Shown piece after piece: positions 1-12,100 of a stretch of DNA of 64,000 bases. The DNA comes from Anthostomella pinea. Lineage: Eukaryota; Ascomycota; Sordariomycetes; Xylariales; Xylariaceae. The translations under genes and the position numbers were made by a program. The notes beneath the pieces are model-generated. The model saw only the letters and a list, made by a program, of their open reading frames with translations, was not told the origin of the DNA and did not search any database. Numbering within the stretch: position 1 is the first letter of the stretch; each line of letters opens with the position of its first letter. The stretch spans positions 806,001-870,000 of the forward strand of contig CAUWAG010000006.1 in assembly GCA_963556695.1 (NCBI GenBank). Direction: 5' to 3'.

Positions 1-308
1 CTGCGAACCATACCTGCGTACAATTTAATCAAGCATACGATTTAGCGCATTGTACTTCTTTCTACCTACCGACTTCTGGTATTCGCCTCTCAGGAGCCCA
101 CCTGTTTTGCGATCTAGTCCTAGCATGCCGTCGGCGACGATACGTGTCTGTCTTAAACCTTACTGCGATGGACTCGGGATCTTACAACAATGTCCGCCGG
201 GGTACGAACCCGCTCCCCCCAATGTGAGCATCTCCATTCTGATGAAACTCTATTGCGTGGGGGCCAAGAGAACTCTGCGCAGTTCCTAGATCCAGCTACT
301 AAATTACA
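1..308. other. Upstream region without a supported gene
   Basis: No convincing coding region is seen. It is the likely 5' flank of the large protein starting at 309 and may hold part of its 5' UTR or a short upstream exon. An AG at about 338-339, just before the codons for ANVNRTKTKKWVEAK, could serve as a splice acceptor. Confidence 0.4.
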
Positions 309-3300
309 ATGTTATATAGGTCGTCCACGCCTGACGCATACAAGGCGAATGTGAATCGGACCAAGACGAAGAAATGGGTCGAGGCAAAGATGCAGAGCTA
401 CGATGGTGACGACTGGGGAAACGATTACGATGACGAATATGACGAACCCGAGCCCGAAGAGCCTCCCCCTCCGCGAACGACGGGGTTTCGACAGCCAGGC
501 CAGTCGTTAATAGCGTCGCGAACCTTTTCCCAACCTGCCGCTGCGGAACCTCACATGTCGACGTCTGGCTTCCGCAGCCCTAGCGGTCCATTCTCTGTGC
601 TACACACCAACTCTGCGCCCATCGATCCTTCACCTATGTCGTCGGGTGCTTCTCCAGGAGGACGCCTGGAGTACCACCCCATAACGTCCCCCTCGCCGCA
701 ATCACGCATGTCTCCGCCGCCTTCAGCACCGACGCCGCAACGATTCCCCCCTCGCAACAGTAGTATGAGCCGACAGGACGCACCAGATATGGGACGGGTG
801 ACTGCGGCCGGGTCTCGCCGTGGTTCGGCCTCGAGCGGTCGCCCCTGGATGGATGAACGATCGGCATCTCCCAGTCGAACCGCCGCCCCTCCCGAAAAGG
901 CCTTGCCGTTTGTGAGGCCGTCCGATATATATCGGCGGATGGAGGAGGAGAAGGAAAAGGAGCGCATGTCGATAGAGTCCGGAAGACCGAGCTTAGACAG
1001 CATTCTTGGTCGGGGTGAGGGTACATCGTCTCCGGCAAACGCCATTCGCCTGGAACAACGACGGCGCACGAGTTTCGAAAGCCACGACGGTTCAGAATCC
1101 ACTCGCGGCCTGAAGCCAACTTTGGCCCCGGTGGCGGAAAGAAAGAGCGAATATGGCATGGAGCGGCTAATCGCAAACGCCGAGGGCGATGTCTCTGAAA
1201 CCCCGCCACCTTCTCAAGAGCAGCCACCGACGCAGCCTCAGTATTTTCCACCACCTGCAGAGTCCGACCCGCAGGTTCAACTGGACACCGTAAACAGTGG
1301 GCGCATTTCCACCAGCCCGAAATTACCAGATGTTGCGCGCATGTCTGGATTTGGCGACGACTTCTTCTCGACTTCGACACGGCGCAGTTCTCAAGGCGGC
1401 TCTCTCCAGGCCATAGCGGATAACCAAAAGACCTCCCCTCCTGAACTTGGGGTAGGCCTTTCAGACGCAACACCTGTCAATCAAGAGAAGCAGCCTCCGA
1501 GTGTGTTGGAAGGACCGAGCCATCAGCCAAACACTGACATCATAATCCCCATGACAAACGAAAAGTCACTGCCACAGAAGGACGAAAATGTGGTGTCACG
1601 ACAGCAACAAACGTCTCCTAGACCAACACTACCGGGAACTTGGGTGACAGAAACTGGGCCGGCATGGTCTGAAGCACCAACACCGATGGAGAGATCAGAA
1701 GGTCTCGGACAGAAACCCTTGGCTAGTGTCCAACAAGCCAACGAGTCCCCCAGCACTGAGAGTGTCGATGAACCAGCCGACATGGAGACAACAACTGAAG
1801 TGAAGCAACAGTCATCGGCACATGACGATGCTGTTGCTTCTCAAGCCATGACTACTGAACCTAATCACCATCCTACTCCACATTCTCTTCCACCTCTGAA
1901 GACCGATGACCCGCTTGTACCGAACACATTAGGGCAAATTAGTAGGGGACCGCCGCTGCCTGTGTACCAAAGCTCTCCTGTCCAGTACTCCCCTTCCACC
2001 CAACCCACCGCATCGGGACCAGCATCTAAACCTATCCCAACGGCGCCGTTGAACCCACTGAGATCTGGATCGAACAAGCCAGATATGGCAATACCCACGT
2101 TGCAAGAACGAAAACCTACCTTAGATACGGTGGGAACCGCATCCCCAGAGAAGGAAAGCGACAAGCTAAGAGAAGAGATCATGAGGTCTTTGAGCGCGAG
2201 TCCAGCAACACCTGGTGCTACTGGTTTATTGAATCGAATTGATAGTGGCAATGAGCCAACCCCAGGCGGGTTGACACGGGAGAGCACATATTTGTCGGGT
2301 GTCTATGATGATTACCTAACACCCGCTGAAGAAAAGTCGCTTCAGGAGACGGGGCAAGCACAGAAACAGGAGTACAATATGGCCACCAACCACGGTCCGG
2401 AAGCCAACGCGACCGGCGTGTCTTCTGGGTCGACCCAGAAGGGAATTTCCATTGCAGACATAGCACCGTTGAGCCCAAAGAAGAGTTCCCCGGAGCTGCA
2501 AAGCCATCCTCTGCAAAAGCGATTCTCTTGGGAACAAGGGCCAGAACGAGTCACAGCCGTTGAAGCGAAGCCATCACCATTCTTGCAAGGTACTCACACT
2601 GCCGACCAAGCCAACACGGGGACAACTCTCTCCCCGCAGCCGGGTGTTGCGTCACCCCCTACAGATGGGTTGCATGTGCAGACGGTGGGATCTGGGACGC
2701 TTTCGCATCAGGTCTCTCAAGTCAGCAGCCGCGCCCCAGAAGATGGCCCGTTGGCGCAGCTCGAGCCCCCATCTCCGATATCATATACGGGGGACAAGAG
2801 TCCCAAGCGCCCGCACGGCGGACCTGAGTCCTCGCAGTTATCGCTTGCCGAAGAGAAAGAGCAAATGCTGGACGAAGCCCATCCTACATCGTTGAGGTCT
2901 CCTGAACAACATCCGGCCTTGTCCCAGGCGGCCGAGTCGCCAGTGCCTGTTCTCTCACCTCTCGCCCAAGAACCGGCGGCTCAAACATCTCAACAGCCCA
3001 AGATTTTGACATTTCGGGAGATACTCAACATTGGCTCGACCGACCAGAGGATCCAAAGCTTTGAGAAAGCACAGTCTCAATTCTTCGTCATGGAGTCTGG
3101 CTTGTCGAACTGGCTCATGCACCTGCAGAACGATGCAGAACATGACGATGCGACATCGTCTGGAAGTCAGGCTGGGGGGCCGTTAAGTGTAGGACGAGCG
3201 TCACCCTCGGGAATGCAGCGTGCGGCACAACAACCGTACTATCAGCAGTATCTCAACGCCAGCAACCCAGGCAATGCAGTATCACAACCTGGTCGATCAT

Positions 3301-3497
3301 CGACTGGCAACCTGCAGCTATCGGGACAGCAGGGCAGTACGTTTGGCTCTTCGGGTGGCCAAGTAGGAACTAAGAGCAAAGAGCTGCTCCATGCGGCCGG
3401 ATCCTTTGGCACCAAGGGAGTGAAGTCGGGGATGAAATTGTTTAACAAGGGCAAGAGTAAATTGCGGGAGCGGACAGGCGAGAAGGTGTTTTTCTGA
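309..3497 (+). CDS. Large disordered conserved fungal protein, Ser/Pro-rich
   Basis: An open frame of 1062 codons with strong Ser/Pro/Thr/Gln bias and no catalytic domain that I recognise. The N-terminus has a basic stretch (NVNRTKTKKWVEAK, about residues 14-27) followed by an acidic DDWGNDYDDEYDEPEPEE patch. Near residues 200-235 is a charged segment (DIYRRMEEEKEKERMS). The last 170 residues look more conserved: FREILNIGSTDQRIQSFEKA..FFVMESGLSNWL, then a Gly/Lys/Phe-rich basic tail (KSGMKLFNKGKSKLRERTG). I recall the N-terminal motif from fungal hypothetical proteins but cannot assign a function. The ATG at 309 is the first in frame. An internal ATG lies at 390, and the true start may be an upstream exon, because the conserved-looking block begins 13 residues in. 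Neighbour: another giant disordered protein in the same orientation, 2.1 kb downstream. Confidence 0.85.
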   Translation: MLYRSSTPDAYKANVNRTKTKKWVEAKMQSYDGDDWGNDYDDEYDEPEPEEPPPPRTTGFRQPGQSLIASRTFSQPAAAEPHMSTSGFRSPSGPFSVLHTNSAPIDPSPMSSGASPGGRLEYHPITSPSPQSRMSPPPSAPTPQRFPPRNSSMSRQDAPDMGRVTAAGSRRGSASSGRPWMDERSASPSRTAAPPEKALPFVRPSDIYRRMEEEKEKERMSIESGRPSLDSILGRGEGTSSPANAIRLEQRRRTSFESHDGSESTRGLKPTLAPVAERKSEYGMERLIANAEGDVSETPPPSQEQPPTQPQYFPPPAESDPQVQLDTVNSGRISTSPKLPDVARMSGFGDDFFSTSTRRSSQGGSLQAIADNQKTSPPELGVGLSDATPVNQEKQPPSVLEGPSHQPNTDIIIPMTNEKSLPQKDENVVSRQQQTSPRPTLPGTWVTETGPAWSEAPTPMERSEGLGQKPLASVQQANESPSTESVDEPADMETTTEVKQQSSAHDDAVASQAMTTEPNHHPTPHSLPPLKTDDPLVPNTLGQISRGPPLPVYQSSPVQYSPSTQPTASGPASKPIPTAPLNPLRSGSNKPDMAIPTLQERKPTLDTVGTASPEKESDKLREEIMRSLSASPATPGATGLLNRIDSGNEPTPGGLTRESTYLSGVYDDYLTPAEEKSLQETGQAQKQEYNMATNHGPEANATGVSSGSTQKGISIADIAPLSPKKSSPELQSHPLQKRFSWEQGPERVTAVEAKPSPFLQGTHTADQANTGTTLSPQPGVASPPTDGLHVQTVGSGTLSHQVSQVSSRAPEDGPLAQLEPPSPISYTGDKSPKRPHGGPESSQLSLAEEKEQMLDEAHPTSLRSPEQHPALSQAAESPVPVLSPLAQEPAAQTSQQPKILTFREILNIGSTDQRIQSFEKAQSQFFVMESGLSNWLMHLQNDAEHDDATSSGSQAGGPLSVGRASPSGMQRAAQQPYYQQYLNASNPGNAVSQPGRSSTGNLQLSGQQGSTFGSSGGQVGTKSKELLHAAGSFGTKGVKSGMKLFNKGKSKLRERTGEKVFF

Positions 3498-3792
3498 TAT
3501 TTCTTCCATCATCTTCTGTCCCCTTTCCCTCGCTGGATGGCATGTGGCATGAGGTAGCGGCGGCGTCTACAACAGGCAACGGCACGAGAGGCAGGCAGCC
3601 CATATCTCGAGCAGCGAGCATATCTACATATTGTGTTGGAACACTCTCCTAATAATGACAAGACCATCTAATTTCGTAATGGGCCGGCCGATGCGGCATC
3701 CTGTTAACTGACAGGTGCGCCACCTGGCTTGGTGTTGCGTGGTGCAGTGCGAGGCTGTGGGCACATGTGTACTTTTCATCACCATTTGCACT

Positions 3793-3838
3793 GATGCGAT
3801 AGGATGCGATACGATACGATACGATGCGATACGATACA
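3793..3838. repeat. Pentanucleotide microsatellite (CGATA)n, imperfect
   Basis: Runs of GATGC/GATAC pentamers repeat head to tail, for example ACGATACGATACGATGCGAT. A shorter diverged cluster of the same pentamer lies at about 3943-3968. Confidence 0.8.
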
Positions 3839-5012
3839 GATAAGGAGGAGCAAACGGATGAACGAACGGTAGCTGTAGATGCAAAAGCAAGCGCTGACAG
3901 GAATTGAACCTGTTACCATATATAAGTCTTGTCATGCTTCCGGATGCGATACGGCATGATACGATGCCGTAGTCAGTCGTCGGACTCGTTTCTCTACCCG
4001 TGACATGACACGCAGATTACACGGTGGAGGATGCTCAGGTGGGGTAGGGATAATTGCACCCCAAACGGGAATGGCTTCATATCATCATCTTGATTCTTCG
4101 ATCCTTCCTTGCTGCGAGCCAGTCAGTAAGGTCCGCCGCGCTGGCTCACCACGATCTTCATCTGTCTTCCGCGTACTAGGCTGTATCTCTCCTCGGTCGA
4201 CTGAATCTCGTCAGATATGGTGGTCGAATTTGCGGAAACGGGTTTTCCTGCGCTTCAAAACCTGCCTGCCTGCTCACAGCCGCGTTGCCGCGCCTCACAC
4301 GTGCATATCTGCTACTCAATACAGTAACGGCGATGATGTGGCCGGAGAATCGCATCACACATCACGCAGTCTTTAACGCCTTTCGATATTGTACATGTAG
4401 GCTGTGGCTCATCTGCACGATGAAATTACCCCACTCATTCATCGCGCTCTGCCATCCATTCGCTGTTGAGCTGCCCGCCCCCGTTCGTTGCCTGCCTCCC
4501 CTGTCTTGTCTCTCCGTCCACATCCCGCCGTCCTCTGCCCAGCCAGCCCAGCTAGGCTGCCAGCCCACCTCGCCTGACCCTTTCACCTTGCCTACAGTCG
4601 CACCGTTTACCGACTGCGACGGTCCTGCATGAGTAATTCCTGTAGGTAGAGCTGCCAACTGGAAACGGGAACTGGGTATTAATATGTGGTTGGCTCTCTT
4701 CCAAGTAGAGGAGACGTCATTGCCACCCTCGTCCACTTTTGAAAATGGGCAACCATCGCGCCAACGTTCCCGTCCATCCATCCAAGAGATCGGGACCAAA
4801 CCCGAGCGAGCAAAGGCCTTGAAGTCGAGGCTGGTAAGCAATGAACGCCCGTCATCATCGTGGGGCCTCGCTAGTAGCAGCTTTCCTTCCCGCAGTGGCA
4901 ACAGGGCAAGTCACCCTGGCGCGTCCTCGTCCTCGGTATCTTGGTCTGCGTTCTTGTGGGCTCTGATAATCCATCGGAGGTCGCTCGTCGCACCACCGGC
5001 CACTGGGCATTC

Positions 5013-5055
5013 CACAAGTACAAGCACAAGCACAAGCACAAGCACAAGCACAAGC
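5013..5055. repeat. Hexanucleotide microsatellite (ACAAGC)n
   Basis: About seven copies of ACAAGC, the first one varied (ACAAGT). It lies 540 bp upstream of the ATG at 5597, so probably in the promoter or 5' UTR. Frames through it read Lys-His or Ser-Thr repeats, which explains the spurious open frames there. Confidence 0.85.
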
Positions 5056-5596
5056 ATCATCGCAAGCTGGAGACCACAGTGACCAGAACGACCCGCGCAG
5101 AAGTACACAGTTTCCGGCGACGGGACAAACACCACCGTCCGCCGGCTGAGCCACTCCAGCCGCAATCCAACACCAACACCAAGACCAGAACCGGCGACGA
5201 GGATCCAGCACCAGCACCAATACCAGCACGGACGCCCGCGGGATCGTTAGTGACTCCACTAGCACCGTTGGTTACAACGACCACAAGCCCCAGCCTGAGC
5301 TCCTCCCGACTGGGCATCGCGAGCCCAGTCAGTCTCATACTCATCAAAACCATAGCATTGGCGCAAGTAATAATACTCACAAGCACGACGGGCACCAGCA
5401 GCATACTGCCATCGTCCAGCACTCGTCGGCCCTGACTGAGCCGGATCAGCAGTGGAACGGCGGCCAGGTTCAGGCTGTCCAGGCCCCCAAATCGGCTTAC
5501 CTGTTCTGCCTGTCAGACCAAGCAGCCCCCAAGCCCAATCCCAGGCCTGCAAGCAGCAAACGTCCCCAGCAGGATCACCACCATCGCTGCTATTCC

Positions 5597-8500
5597 ATGG
5601 ACAGACAAGACCGGCCGAGTGGCTCTGGTACCGGCTCTGGTAGTGGTTCGGGTAGTGGCAGGACTACTCTGACAGCTCACACCACCTCGAATAACTGGAA
5701 CCCTTCCTATCACCACTATGCCTCTTCGCCTTTGGCTCGTGCGCCGTCACCCTCACTGTCCCCGCTGCCCTCGTCACCTTCCATCTCGACTTCGTCTTCT
5801 GCCAGGCCTGACAGGCAAAGACAGCCCAGCCCGGCATTGTCATCAACTCCATCGCGAGAGGCCCCCGACACCGAAGCTCCAGGACTAGTAGGCACAGGAC
5901 CAGGACCAGATCCAGGACCAGGACTGTCAGCGCCAGGGCAGCCAAGACCATCGCCATCTCCAGCTCCCTGTAATTATAATAAGCACCAACATAATAATAA
6001 CCTGGAAAGCTGGGACCGCGACCAACCAGCACCCGGGCGCCCATCGCCATCCCAATTCCAATCACCGCCGTCCCAATTGTCAGAGTCGAGCGGGAGCCCG
6101 TCCCTCGCTCAGCACCATCACCAGCACCACCTCCAGGCATCCCAATCCCACTCCAGCCTAGCATCTCAGGCTTCCCAGCTCTCATCCCAGCAATCTCACC
6201 GGCATCAGCCTCTTTTAGACGCCCCCATTGCCAGCCTGCCCGGCAGCCCTGGTCGACACGCGAATAACACGTCTGATCATCCTACTTCCGCTTCTCACGC
6301 TCAAGGTCATATTCAATCTCAAGCCCAACCTCATCCCCAGCCTCGTCAACCTGACCCTCCTCAGCTGCCTCTGCTTTCAGCGTCCCTGGCTGCCATCTCA
6401 CCCTTCAATTTTGGGTCTCACGACTCATATTTACCGTCACCGTCACCACAGCCGCCTCTCCCCCAATTGTCGGCCTCTGCGGTACTTTCTGTCGCTCGCT
6501 TACCCCCTCTGGCCGATGACAAAGTCTCGCCTCTTTCCGAGACACGCTCTTCAACGCCAGCATTTCGTAATCTTAATCAGAATCATCGCGACGACGAGCC
6601 TGCTCACCATCGCCCATCGCAGGCCAACACTCCACTAACTCGACGTCAGCCTACGTGGGACTCATCCGCCGCCACTTCATTGTTTGACGATCGTTATTTT
6701 GAGCTCGGGCTTCCGTCGAGCAACAGAGCCACGCCTTCACCAGCGTCGCCTTCTGCCTTTGCTGCAGTCTCGAGTGCTGTCGCAAACGATGTCGCGCGAC
6801 TGACCACTGACGACAGATCAGATGATTGGTTTAGATATACCGCTAGGGAATCAACTATCTCCAGATACACTAGTTCAGTCGGGGAGCCGCACCAGACCAT
6901 GACGGTAGCCATGGCCGCCGACCGGCCGACTATGCCAGACCAGAACCACTATCAGGAGCCGGGCTCGGCGTCGTCGTTCACTCCGCTGCCACCCATCCGG
7001 CGGACGTCGACGTTCGACGTTCTGCGCAAGAAGGGGTTGGTAGACTACGACAGCGACCACGCCCCATCGCCAATTGAGAAGGACGTGCCCCCTCGAGCCC
7101 CTGTGCCTCCCATGCCTCCCATGCCAGCTGGGATGGCCCAGCGAAACGGGAATGGCCAATTACCTGCAGCGAACGGGCAATCTTCCCCGCTCGCCCAGGT
7201 TCAGCCGCCATCACAACAAAATTTCATTCAGGGTAGTCAACAGCAGCAACAGCAACAGCAACAACAGCAGAACTACAACAACCAGAATAATAACGCTCAT
7301 ATGCAGCAGCAACCACCAAATGGATATTCTTACGCCGGCGGGTCTGGTCAATCTGGTGGGCCTCCACATCCCGCACTCGCTCAGATGCATCCGCAGCAGA
7401 TGATGATGGGCCGAGGCAGCCCTTTAGCTCAGCAGCAGCAGCAACCCAGACAGATGTATAGTCAGCCAGGCTCCCAGCCTGTCAATGGCCAAGCGCAGAC
7501 GCAAGCGTTCATAGCACAGATGAAGGGCAATCCCGTGCATAGGCTTCCTCCTGGTGGTCGGCAATGGAAATTGGAGGAGTCGCATCTGGCCGAGCCTCTG
7601 AATCCCTCCAACAGGAATCGCTCGACAAATAGCCCACCTCAGCAGCAGCCCGACCGCTTCGCCTATGATAAAGAGACCGGTGAGGTTGTCGCACCGCCGC
7701 AGTCGGGCGCGGCTTCATCGCAACAGTCTCAGCAGCGACAGAGGAATAACAGTGTGCCTCCCAGCTCGGCGCAACGCTTTCCCGGGCTCTTTGCTGCCCC
7801 TGGAGCCGGGCAAGACCAAGGGCCGCCCCAGCAACAAGGCCAGCCTCCTCAGCAGCGGGGTCAGATGCCTCAGCAACAGGATCAAGGAAACCCATCGCAG
7901 CATCCTCTTCTGCGCGATCAAAACGGCCTAAGTAATAACTCAAAGGAGCACTTTAATCCTAGGTCATCTAAGGACTTAGAAGGTAAGTAAGCCTAACGCG
8001 CTTAAGCTTCAAATCTGACATTTGCTTCAGTGCGTGTCGATCAAGTTTCTGTGACGAGCGACAACGCGAGTGAGAAGGGAAGACGGGGAACAGGATCTCT
8101 GTTCAACATAGGCCACCGACGCAACAATAGCAATGAGCAAGGCTCTCAACTTGGGCCGGCAGAGAAGAAGCGAAATTTCTTTGGCTCTGTGGCCGGACTC
8201 AACCAGTCTCAACCCAAGCAAAAGTCAAATCTTGGCCTGATGAGATCAGCAACGGTGGATAATTCCGACCAAGCTTCTGTCCACACGACAGGGGCAGATG
8301 GTACACCTGTGAAAAAACGTCTATCAGAGCTCAAGGGTATGATTAGAGGTGTGGGGAGTGCGAAGGAAGGTGCAAAGGATGATCAACCGGTTAAACCGAG
8401 CACCTCGCATTCGTCGAGACCGTCTTTGCAGGGCCCAACTCGAAGTCAGCCGGGACCTCTGGTCCTCCAGGGATTCCAGCAGCGGCCTTTTAACCCTCAA

Positions 8501-11500
8501 GGAACTCCTCCACTTGAAGAGCAACCTGAACAGCCTGGTCAGTTGGCATCGCAAGGGCCACAGAGATTTCAAGGTCTCCAGAGAAAGAATAGTCAGAGCA
8601 GTCAAGTGGGACAGCGTACGCAGAACGGTCAGATGGGACAGAATGGACAGAATGGACCAATGGGTGACGCGGGACAGAACGGAGGAGGTTTAATGCCCCC
8701 ACCTCCACGGGGTGGAATGGGTCGAACCAACACAGGCAGCTCTCATCCTCAAGTCCAACCGATACAGGCTGAGGAAAACGACAGGAAAGGTTCTAGCGGA
8801 GGAGGTTTCTTGGGTGGATTGTTCAACAAACAGACCAGCAAGTCGAAAGAGCCCAAAGCGCAAGCTGATCAACAGACTTCGCCGGCTAGTCAACGGACCA
8901 TGCCGTTTCCTCCTCTGCAGACTGGGCAGCAATTTCGACCTGGTCAGATGCAAATGCAGCTACCTGGACAACCGCTCGGGCCGCATCCGATGTACGCTGG
9001 TCAGCCTCCTTTCCAGCCGGGTCCTCCAGGACAGCAAACTATGCCGCGGCCCATGCCTAACTCGCCTGGGACTGAGGTCATGTCTCCCCAATCTCTCATG
9101 TCTCCACAAGCTCCGTTTGTTCAGACGGCACGGGCAGTAATGCTGAGACGGCCATCGGAGATCACAGTCTCCTCGCAGACAGCCTCCGCGAGTACGCAGC
9201 AGGTATCTCCTTCTCAGCGGGGCCCCAATGTGCAATCACAAATCTCCCAAGGGGCTACGCGTACCGGGCCGAGTCCGCTTCCACCCAACCAGAGTCCGGA
9301 TACAGAACCGGACACTGGCGAGGGAGCTCAAGCGTCGAAGGATTCGCCCCATCTCTCCCAGATGTCGTCGAACGAGGAACAAAGCGTTGGGAGTGCATTT
9401 GTCGTGCCAAAAGTACCTAGCAGAAAACCCGTGGGGTCAGCAGGGTTTTCTACCCAGGAAGGTCCGCCGTTGATGACCTCGGCGCATACAGCACCTACTT
9501 GGCAGCCCGAGGGCTCATCAGTCCAAGCACCTCCCAGGCTATACGAACGGAGGATGTCTAGTCAGGCGTCGATAGTCCAAACGAGTCCTCGACTTGGCTC
9601 AAAGGGCTCGATGGGGCAGATGCGCCAACCCTCCGTTCCGTCACCAGGACCCTCGCCCGTCCCATCATCGCGTAATCAGTCCGATTCTCCAAACCCGCAA
9701 GGTGGTGAGCAATTCTCGCGGCCTTCGCCTGAGCGGCCTGAGCGTATGGATTCGGGACAAGGCCTAGGAGTCACACACGGTGGCCCCAGTCACCAAGCAC
9801 CCTTGCCTGGTCAGGGCCCTCAAACGAACCATCTTGTCTGGGGACACAACGGGTTCAGACCCGGTGGGCAGATTGAGCCTCCCCGACCGACTGGCAGTCC
9901 TGCTCCTTCGATGGACCAGAGCAAATTGTCGAAGTTTTTCGGGGCGTATGATGGCCTCAAACCTGCTGCTCATCCTCAAGCCGTGAAGGAAAAGAGCGCC
10001 GCGTCCAAGCTTTTTGGGGCCTTCAAGAGGAGAGACAAACAAACTGAGAGCAATCAACCACTGAAACAGCAGCAACCACGGCCCACACCTAACGAGCAAC
10101 AGCCCCAGCAGATGCGGCCTGGTACGGCCGTCCAAGCTAGCCATCCTGGGCAGCCTGGTCAACCCGGTCAGTCTCAGCCAAACAAAGGGGGCCAACCTAT
10201 GCCTCAGCACCCGAGTATGATGGGTTCAAAGATGGCTGGACCTGCGCCGCCTGGGCCCCTTGGCCCGGCAACCGGTCAGCCTCAAGGCTCATTGCAACCA
10301 GGGCAAGGCCGCGGTCAGATGATGCCACCACAGATGCAAGCCCAGATGCAGGCACAGATGCAGGCTCAAATGCAAGGCCAGATGCAGATGCAGGCACAGA
10401 TGCAAGCCGGCAGGGGCCAAATGCCTCCTCCCATGATGCAGGGAGGCCGTGGTCAAATGCCACCTCAGCAGATGCAAGGTCCACCGAAGCCTCAGGTTCA
10501 GTTGCAGCAACGTCCTCAACCTGGGCCGAATTCATCTGAGCCTCGATACGACCATGTCCCTATTCCACGTGGATACGAAGCTGTTCATGGCTATGGTCCC
10601 GGTAACATGATGGCTCCCTCGCCGTACAATGTCGGACGCCCAGGACCTCCACCACCCGGACACTTCCAGCCGGTGATACCACCTCAGCAGGTAGGCTCGC
10701 CTCAGCAATGGGACCCGCGCAAGATGCCACCCACACAAGCAGGATCGCCATACACTCAGCCGTCTGTCTCCTCTTATCCTGTCTCCCAAGGTTCGCCGCC
10801 CCAGCCAGTGCCGAGCCCCCACCAGCAGCCACTGGTTCAGTCAATCCCTCAGAATCCATCGCCGGGCCAGCAAAGCATGCATTCGCACATGACCCAGAGT
10901 CCACCTCAGCAGCAATTTGTGCCTCCTCAACAGCAATTTGTGCAGACACCGTTGGATCGTCAATTCACTCAGGGATCGCAGCCAGGTCAGATGCACATGC
11001 ATATGCCCGGGCAGATGGCGCAGAGTCCACCTGCTCAGCAGCACCAAGTTCAACCAAAGATTCAACTGCAAAATAACTATCAGCAGGCCCAGTCTCTGCC
11101 AGCACCCGCACCGTCGAGCTCTAACGGGGGCGGTGTTCCTGAGCGTGCCCAGAGCCCAGAGTCCACACGACGACAGGAACCCCAGTCGAGATCTCCAGAA
11201 CCTCAGACTGCACCTCCCGCTGAAAGCCACCCGGCACAACGATCACAGCCCCAGCATATCGCCACAGCCATCAGCAATCAGAAGGTTAATCCCGTACTGG
11301 TACAGCCGAGTTCTGGATCTATAGGTTTTATCATGGACGACAACGTGAAGCCGTCTGCCCAACCACCATTACCGCCGACACAGGAACAAGATTCACCCAC
11401 CACCCAACCGGCCTCTAGCCAAGAAAGCCTGCCGCCTGCTTCCGCAAGCGAGGGGAGAGCGTCGAATGATGCTATTCGCCTGATGAGCCGTATGTCAATC

Positions 11501-12100
11501 AACAATGAGCCACCTAGGAGCGCATCCCTGAGTCCCGAGATCACCACCGACCGGAATATGACAGTGAGCCCCGAGCCTCCGGGACCACGATCGGCGCTAG
11601 TCAACCATGTCTCTGAGCAGCATATGAACATTAATGTGGAGCGAGCAAACGAACAAGGGAGGCACGGGGACGAGGACATTTACGACGCCACACCCCGTAT
11701 GAACAACTCCCATCTTCAGCCTGAAGATCTGAACCACGAGAACACGAAATATGCAGGCTCGGAAAAGAGTCGCATTATTCCTAATGGTGTAGTCGTTGCC
11801 GGTGCTGCTGGAGCTGGCGCTGGAGCTGGTGCCGGAGCTGGCGCTGCGGCTGTAGCTAGCGACAGTGTCAGTTTCCTCCAAGGGGGATCGGAAGACTCGG
11901 ATCCCGATGATACAACCCCTCCTCCGCAGCGGGCGGCCACGATGAACATGGAGCCCGAGGAGAAGATCCTCGTTGATGAGCCTGTCGAGCTCGCGGCCGT
12001 CAGCCACGACGACGATGGCATTCCCATGATGAGCGCTACCTCTTATCCTGGACAGGAGTGGAATCCTTACGGCGCGGGTGAGTTCGGCGATTGGGAATAA
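5597..12100 (+). CDS. Very large Gln/Pro/Ser-rich disordered protein, one intron
   Basis: Two exons, 5597-7982 and 8031-12100, are joined over a 48-bp intron (GTAAGT...TTCAG, with CTGAC as a possible branch site). The join preserves frame and gives about 2151 residues. Low complexity dominates: a poly-Gln tract near 7240-7270, many PPQQ/QPGQ/GQ segments, a Met-Gln block (QMQAQMQAQMQ) near 10330-10410, and a Gly-Ala repeat near 11805-11860. Short ordered-looking segments are LPPIRRTSTFDVLRKKGLVDYDSD (about residue 465), RQWKLEESHLAEPLNP, SKLSKFFGAYDGLKP and a C-terminus ending in PGQEWNPYGAGEFGDWE. I recognise this as a type of fungal hypothetical protein but know no function. It could be a scaffold or condensate-type protein, which is only inference. 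The start is the first ATG of the open frame; an upstream exon is not excluded. Confidence 0.85.

Larger units (their letters stand above)
3498..5596. other. Intergenic region between the two large disordered proteins
   Basis: Two microsatellites are present (separate entries), and open frames here are short and compositionally driven. It probably holds the 3' UTR of the upstream gene and the promoter/5' UTR of the gene starting at 5597. A tRNA T-arm-like stem at 3897-3913 was considered and rejected. Confidence 0.5.

Noticed and set aside
634..1473. Long antisense open frames over the large disordered genes (for example 634-1473 minus)
   Set aside because: They lie opposite strongly coding, GC-rich sequence and lack domains; shadows of the plus-strand genes.
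3897..3913. tRNA T-arm-like stem on the minus strand (ACAGG TTCAATT CCTGT)
   Set aside because: No matching acceptor 5' strand, D-arm or anticodon stem-loop could be found within normal distance, even allowing an intron. At most a fragment or chance.
5013..5055. Short regular repeats as a possible CRISPR array
   Set aside because: The repeats are contiguous microsatellites or tandem units without spacers, and the genome is fungal.
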